Shown here: one piece after another, positions 62,131-64,000 of the stretch
Layout: each line of letters begins with the position of its first letter
Numbering within the stretch: the first letter of the stretch is position 1
NCBI RefSeq assembly: GCF_045679555.1
Contig: NC_092091.1
Span: forward strand, 71,989,107 to 72,053,106
From: Salvelinus alpinus
Taxonomy: Eukaryota > Chordata > Actinopteri > Salmoniformes > Salmonidae
Reading direction: 5' to 3'
DNA length: 64,000 nucleotides
The notes under the pieces: model-generated
What the model was told of the DNA's origin: nothing
Databases searched by the model: none
The model's input: only the letters and a program-made list of their open reading frames with translations
Program-made: the position numbers and the translations under genes

Positions 62131-62597
62131 AATGTGTGAAATGACGGGTGGTCCCTGAGGGTTGCGTCGAAAAACACCAGACCAGAGCACAAAGCAACAT
62201 GGAATAGGGCCCTGTGTTTTGCGCAATCATGTGACATTGCAAGATTTTATCCTGTATTTTAAGCCTTATCCAGAAATGAAAATTTGACCAAAAATGAAAG
62301 CGATGGTGCTGGACCATATGACAGAAAAAGAAAAAGGGGACAGTTTGATGAAAAGGCTTTATATAAATGTTTCAATCCAGGCACATCACATGCCTGTGCA
62401 TTACACAGGGCCCTAGGTTGAGCAGTGGTGAGCTACCGTAGTATAACATTGGTAAACACGTTCTACAACAGTTGTGTACATATCAAACTATAGTTCCCCA
62501 CCCCTCTCACTGGGCACCACCCGCTGTCGCACATATTTGTTTTAACCCTGCACTAACACGCTATTCACAAGCAGTCAACTAATGGCCAAGTCCTTGA

Positions 62598-63173
62598 TTA
62601 TCAAATCAAATTTTATTTGTCACATGCACTGAATACAACAGTGAAACAGTGAAATGCTTACTTGCAAGCCCTTAACCAACATAAGTGTTAAGTAAAAAAT
62701 AATAAAAAATAATTAAGAGCAGCAGTAAAATAGCAGTAGCGAGGGTATATACAGGGGGTACAGGTACAGAGTCAATGTGCGAGGGTACAGGTTAGTCTAG
62801 GTAGTTGAGGTAATATGTACATGTAGGTAGAGTTAAAGTGACTATGCATAGATAATAAACAGAGAGTAGCAGCATAAAAAGGGAGGGGGTGCAATGCAAA
62901 AATAGTCTGGGTAGCCATTTGATCAGCTGTTCAGGAGGCTTATGGCTTGGGGGTAGAAGCTATTAGGAAGCCTTTTGGACCTAGACTTGGCGCTCCGGTA
63001 CCGCTTGACGTGCAGTAGTGAAGAGAACAGTCTATGACTTGGGTGGCTGGAGTATTTTACAATTTTTAGGGCCTTCCTGGTATAGAGGTCCTGGATGACA
63101 GGAAGCTTGGCCCCAGTGATGTACTGGGCCGTACGCTCTACCCTCTGTAGTGCCTTGCAGTCGGAGGCCGACT
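62598..63173 (-). mobile_element. LINE 3' region in antisense
   Basis: Read on the minus strand it ends with the LINE tail (complement of ATCAAATCAAATTTTATTTG) and, upstream, a reverse transcriptase C-terminal stretch corresponding to 38935-39060. The plus strand shows the complement of CTACAGAGGGTAGAGCGTAC. It stops abruptly at 63173, where an inverted minisatellite unit begins. Confidence 0.8.
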
Positions 63174-63215
63174 GGCAGACCAGGCCAGACCTGTGGAGTT
63201 AGCTTACGGCCATGA
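63174..63215 (-). repeat. Orphan inverted unit of the 40-bp minisatellite
   Basis: GGCAGACCAGGCCAGACCTG and the following GTGGAGTTAGCTTACGGCCA are the exact reverse complement of the GTAAG-type units at about 61690-61790. Confidence 0.92.
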
Positions 63216-63374
63216 GGAACACTCACTACTCAAAGCAAATGTAAAACTTAAATTATTCAAAAACTATAAACACTGTCAAATACCGTCACACCATCCAATT
63301 TTTTTATAATATTTTGCCCATATCGCCCAGCCCTAGTCAAGGATCATATCACCTCCACCCTACCTGCTATTCTA

Positions 63375-64000
63375 GACACTCCAATTTTCTTACCATCACA
63401 ATAGGTCCACAGACGATGCAATCGCCATCACACTGCACACTGCCCTATCCCATCTGAACAAGAGGAATACCTATGTAAGAATGCTGTTCATTGACTACAG
63501 CTCAGCATTCAACACCATAGTACCCTCCAAACTCAACATTAAGCTTGAGATCCTGGGTGTCGACCCCGCCCTGTGCAGCTGGGTCCTGGACTTCCTGACA
63601 GGACGCCCCCCGGTGGTGAAGGTAAGAAACAACATCTCCACTCCGCTGATCCGAAAACACTGGGGTCCCACAAGGGTGCGTTCTCAGCCCCCTCCTGTAC
63701 TCCCTGTTCACCCACGACCGCGTGGCCACGCACGCCTCCAACTCAATCATCAAGTTTGCAGATGTCACTACAGCGGTAGGCTTGATTACCAACAACGACG
63801 AGACAGCCTACAGGGAGGTGAGGGCTCTTGGAGTGTGGTGTCAGTAAAATAACCTCTCACTCAATGTGAGCAAAACAAAAGAGATGATTGTGGACATCAG
63901 GAAACAGGAAAGGGAGCACCCCCCATCCACATCGATGGGACAGCAGTGGAGAAGGTGGAAAGTTGTACATATCACCGACAAACTGAAATGGTCCACGCAC
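63375..64000 (+). pseudogene. LINE reverse transcriptase fragment, runs off the window
   Basis: [18 protein letters not shown] (first catalytic Asp region) opens at 63481. After a frame change near 63655, a [15 protein letters not shown]-type block and [11 protein letters not shown] follow. The second Asp of the expected FADD box is replaced by Val, which would abolish polymerase activity. The segment after 63900 (GGAGCACCCCCCATCCACAT) is the same sequence that starts the LINE insert at 33263. A TAA lies near 63846. It is 5'-truncated and dead. Confidence 0.85.

Overview
This is vertebrate nuclear DNA, most likely from a salmonid fish. That is an inference: I recognise several dispersed repeats as salmonid or teleost types, there are many very long dinucleotide arrays, and the spliced genes use GT-AG introns. 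There is no bacterial-style gene organisation, no rRNA and no CRISPR array. Almost everything recognisable is transposon, solo LTR, minisatellite or microsatellite. The only hints of a host gene are one or two small cysteine-rich terminal exons on the minus strand near 58.7 and 59.7 kb.

Layout. 0-6 kb: an L2-like LINE remnant (1.59-3.1 kb), purine-rich and 71-bp tandem repeats, then a solo LTR (4264-6010) enlarged by a 43-bp minisatellite of about 33 copies. 6-12 kb: a 428-bp perfect TC array, other simple repeats, a largely featureless stretch, and a second solo LTR (11994-12404). 12.5-16.9 kb: a PIF/Harbinger DNA transposon with both genes apparently intact and spliced (8-exon Myb-like protein, 4-exon DDE transposase), 17-bp terminal inverted repeats and a CTG target duplication. 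16.9-24.5 kb: a deleted Tc1/mariner element, a long CA array, MITE-like repeats, a piggyBac element lacking its catalytic core, a 44-bp minisatellite and a tRNA-derived SINE.

24.5-39.7 kb is one old LINE copy exploded by nested insertions: a Tc1-type transposon with ~200-bp inverted repeats, a solo LTR, two nested TTAA-target elements and a degraded endogenous retrovirus (30.4-38.7 kb). The retrovirus is itself interrupted by another LINE fragment, another solo LTR and a LINE tail. 39.7-42.9 kb holds MITE/SINE repeats and a candidate 63-nt terminal exon.

A 100-N assembly gap follows (42902-43001). After it the sequence restarts at the equivalent of 26585 and repeats the whole preceding ~16.3 kb (43002 to about 59.4 kb) with SNPs, indels and several block differences. 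This is either a tandem segmental duplication or two haplotypes/contig ends placed in series. From 59.4 kb the sequence is single copy: a cysteine-rich terminal exon, CAGA and 40-bp tandem arrays, an antisense LINE 3' end bounded by an inverted orphan copy of the 40-bp unit, and a LINE reverse transcriptase fragment running off the window end.
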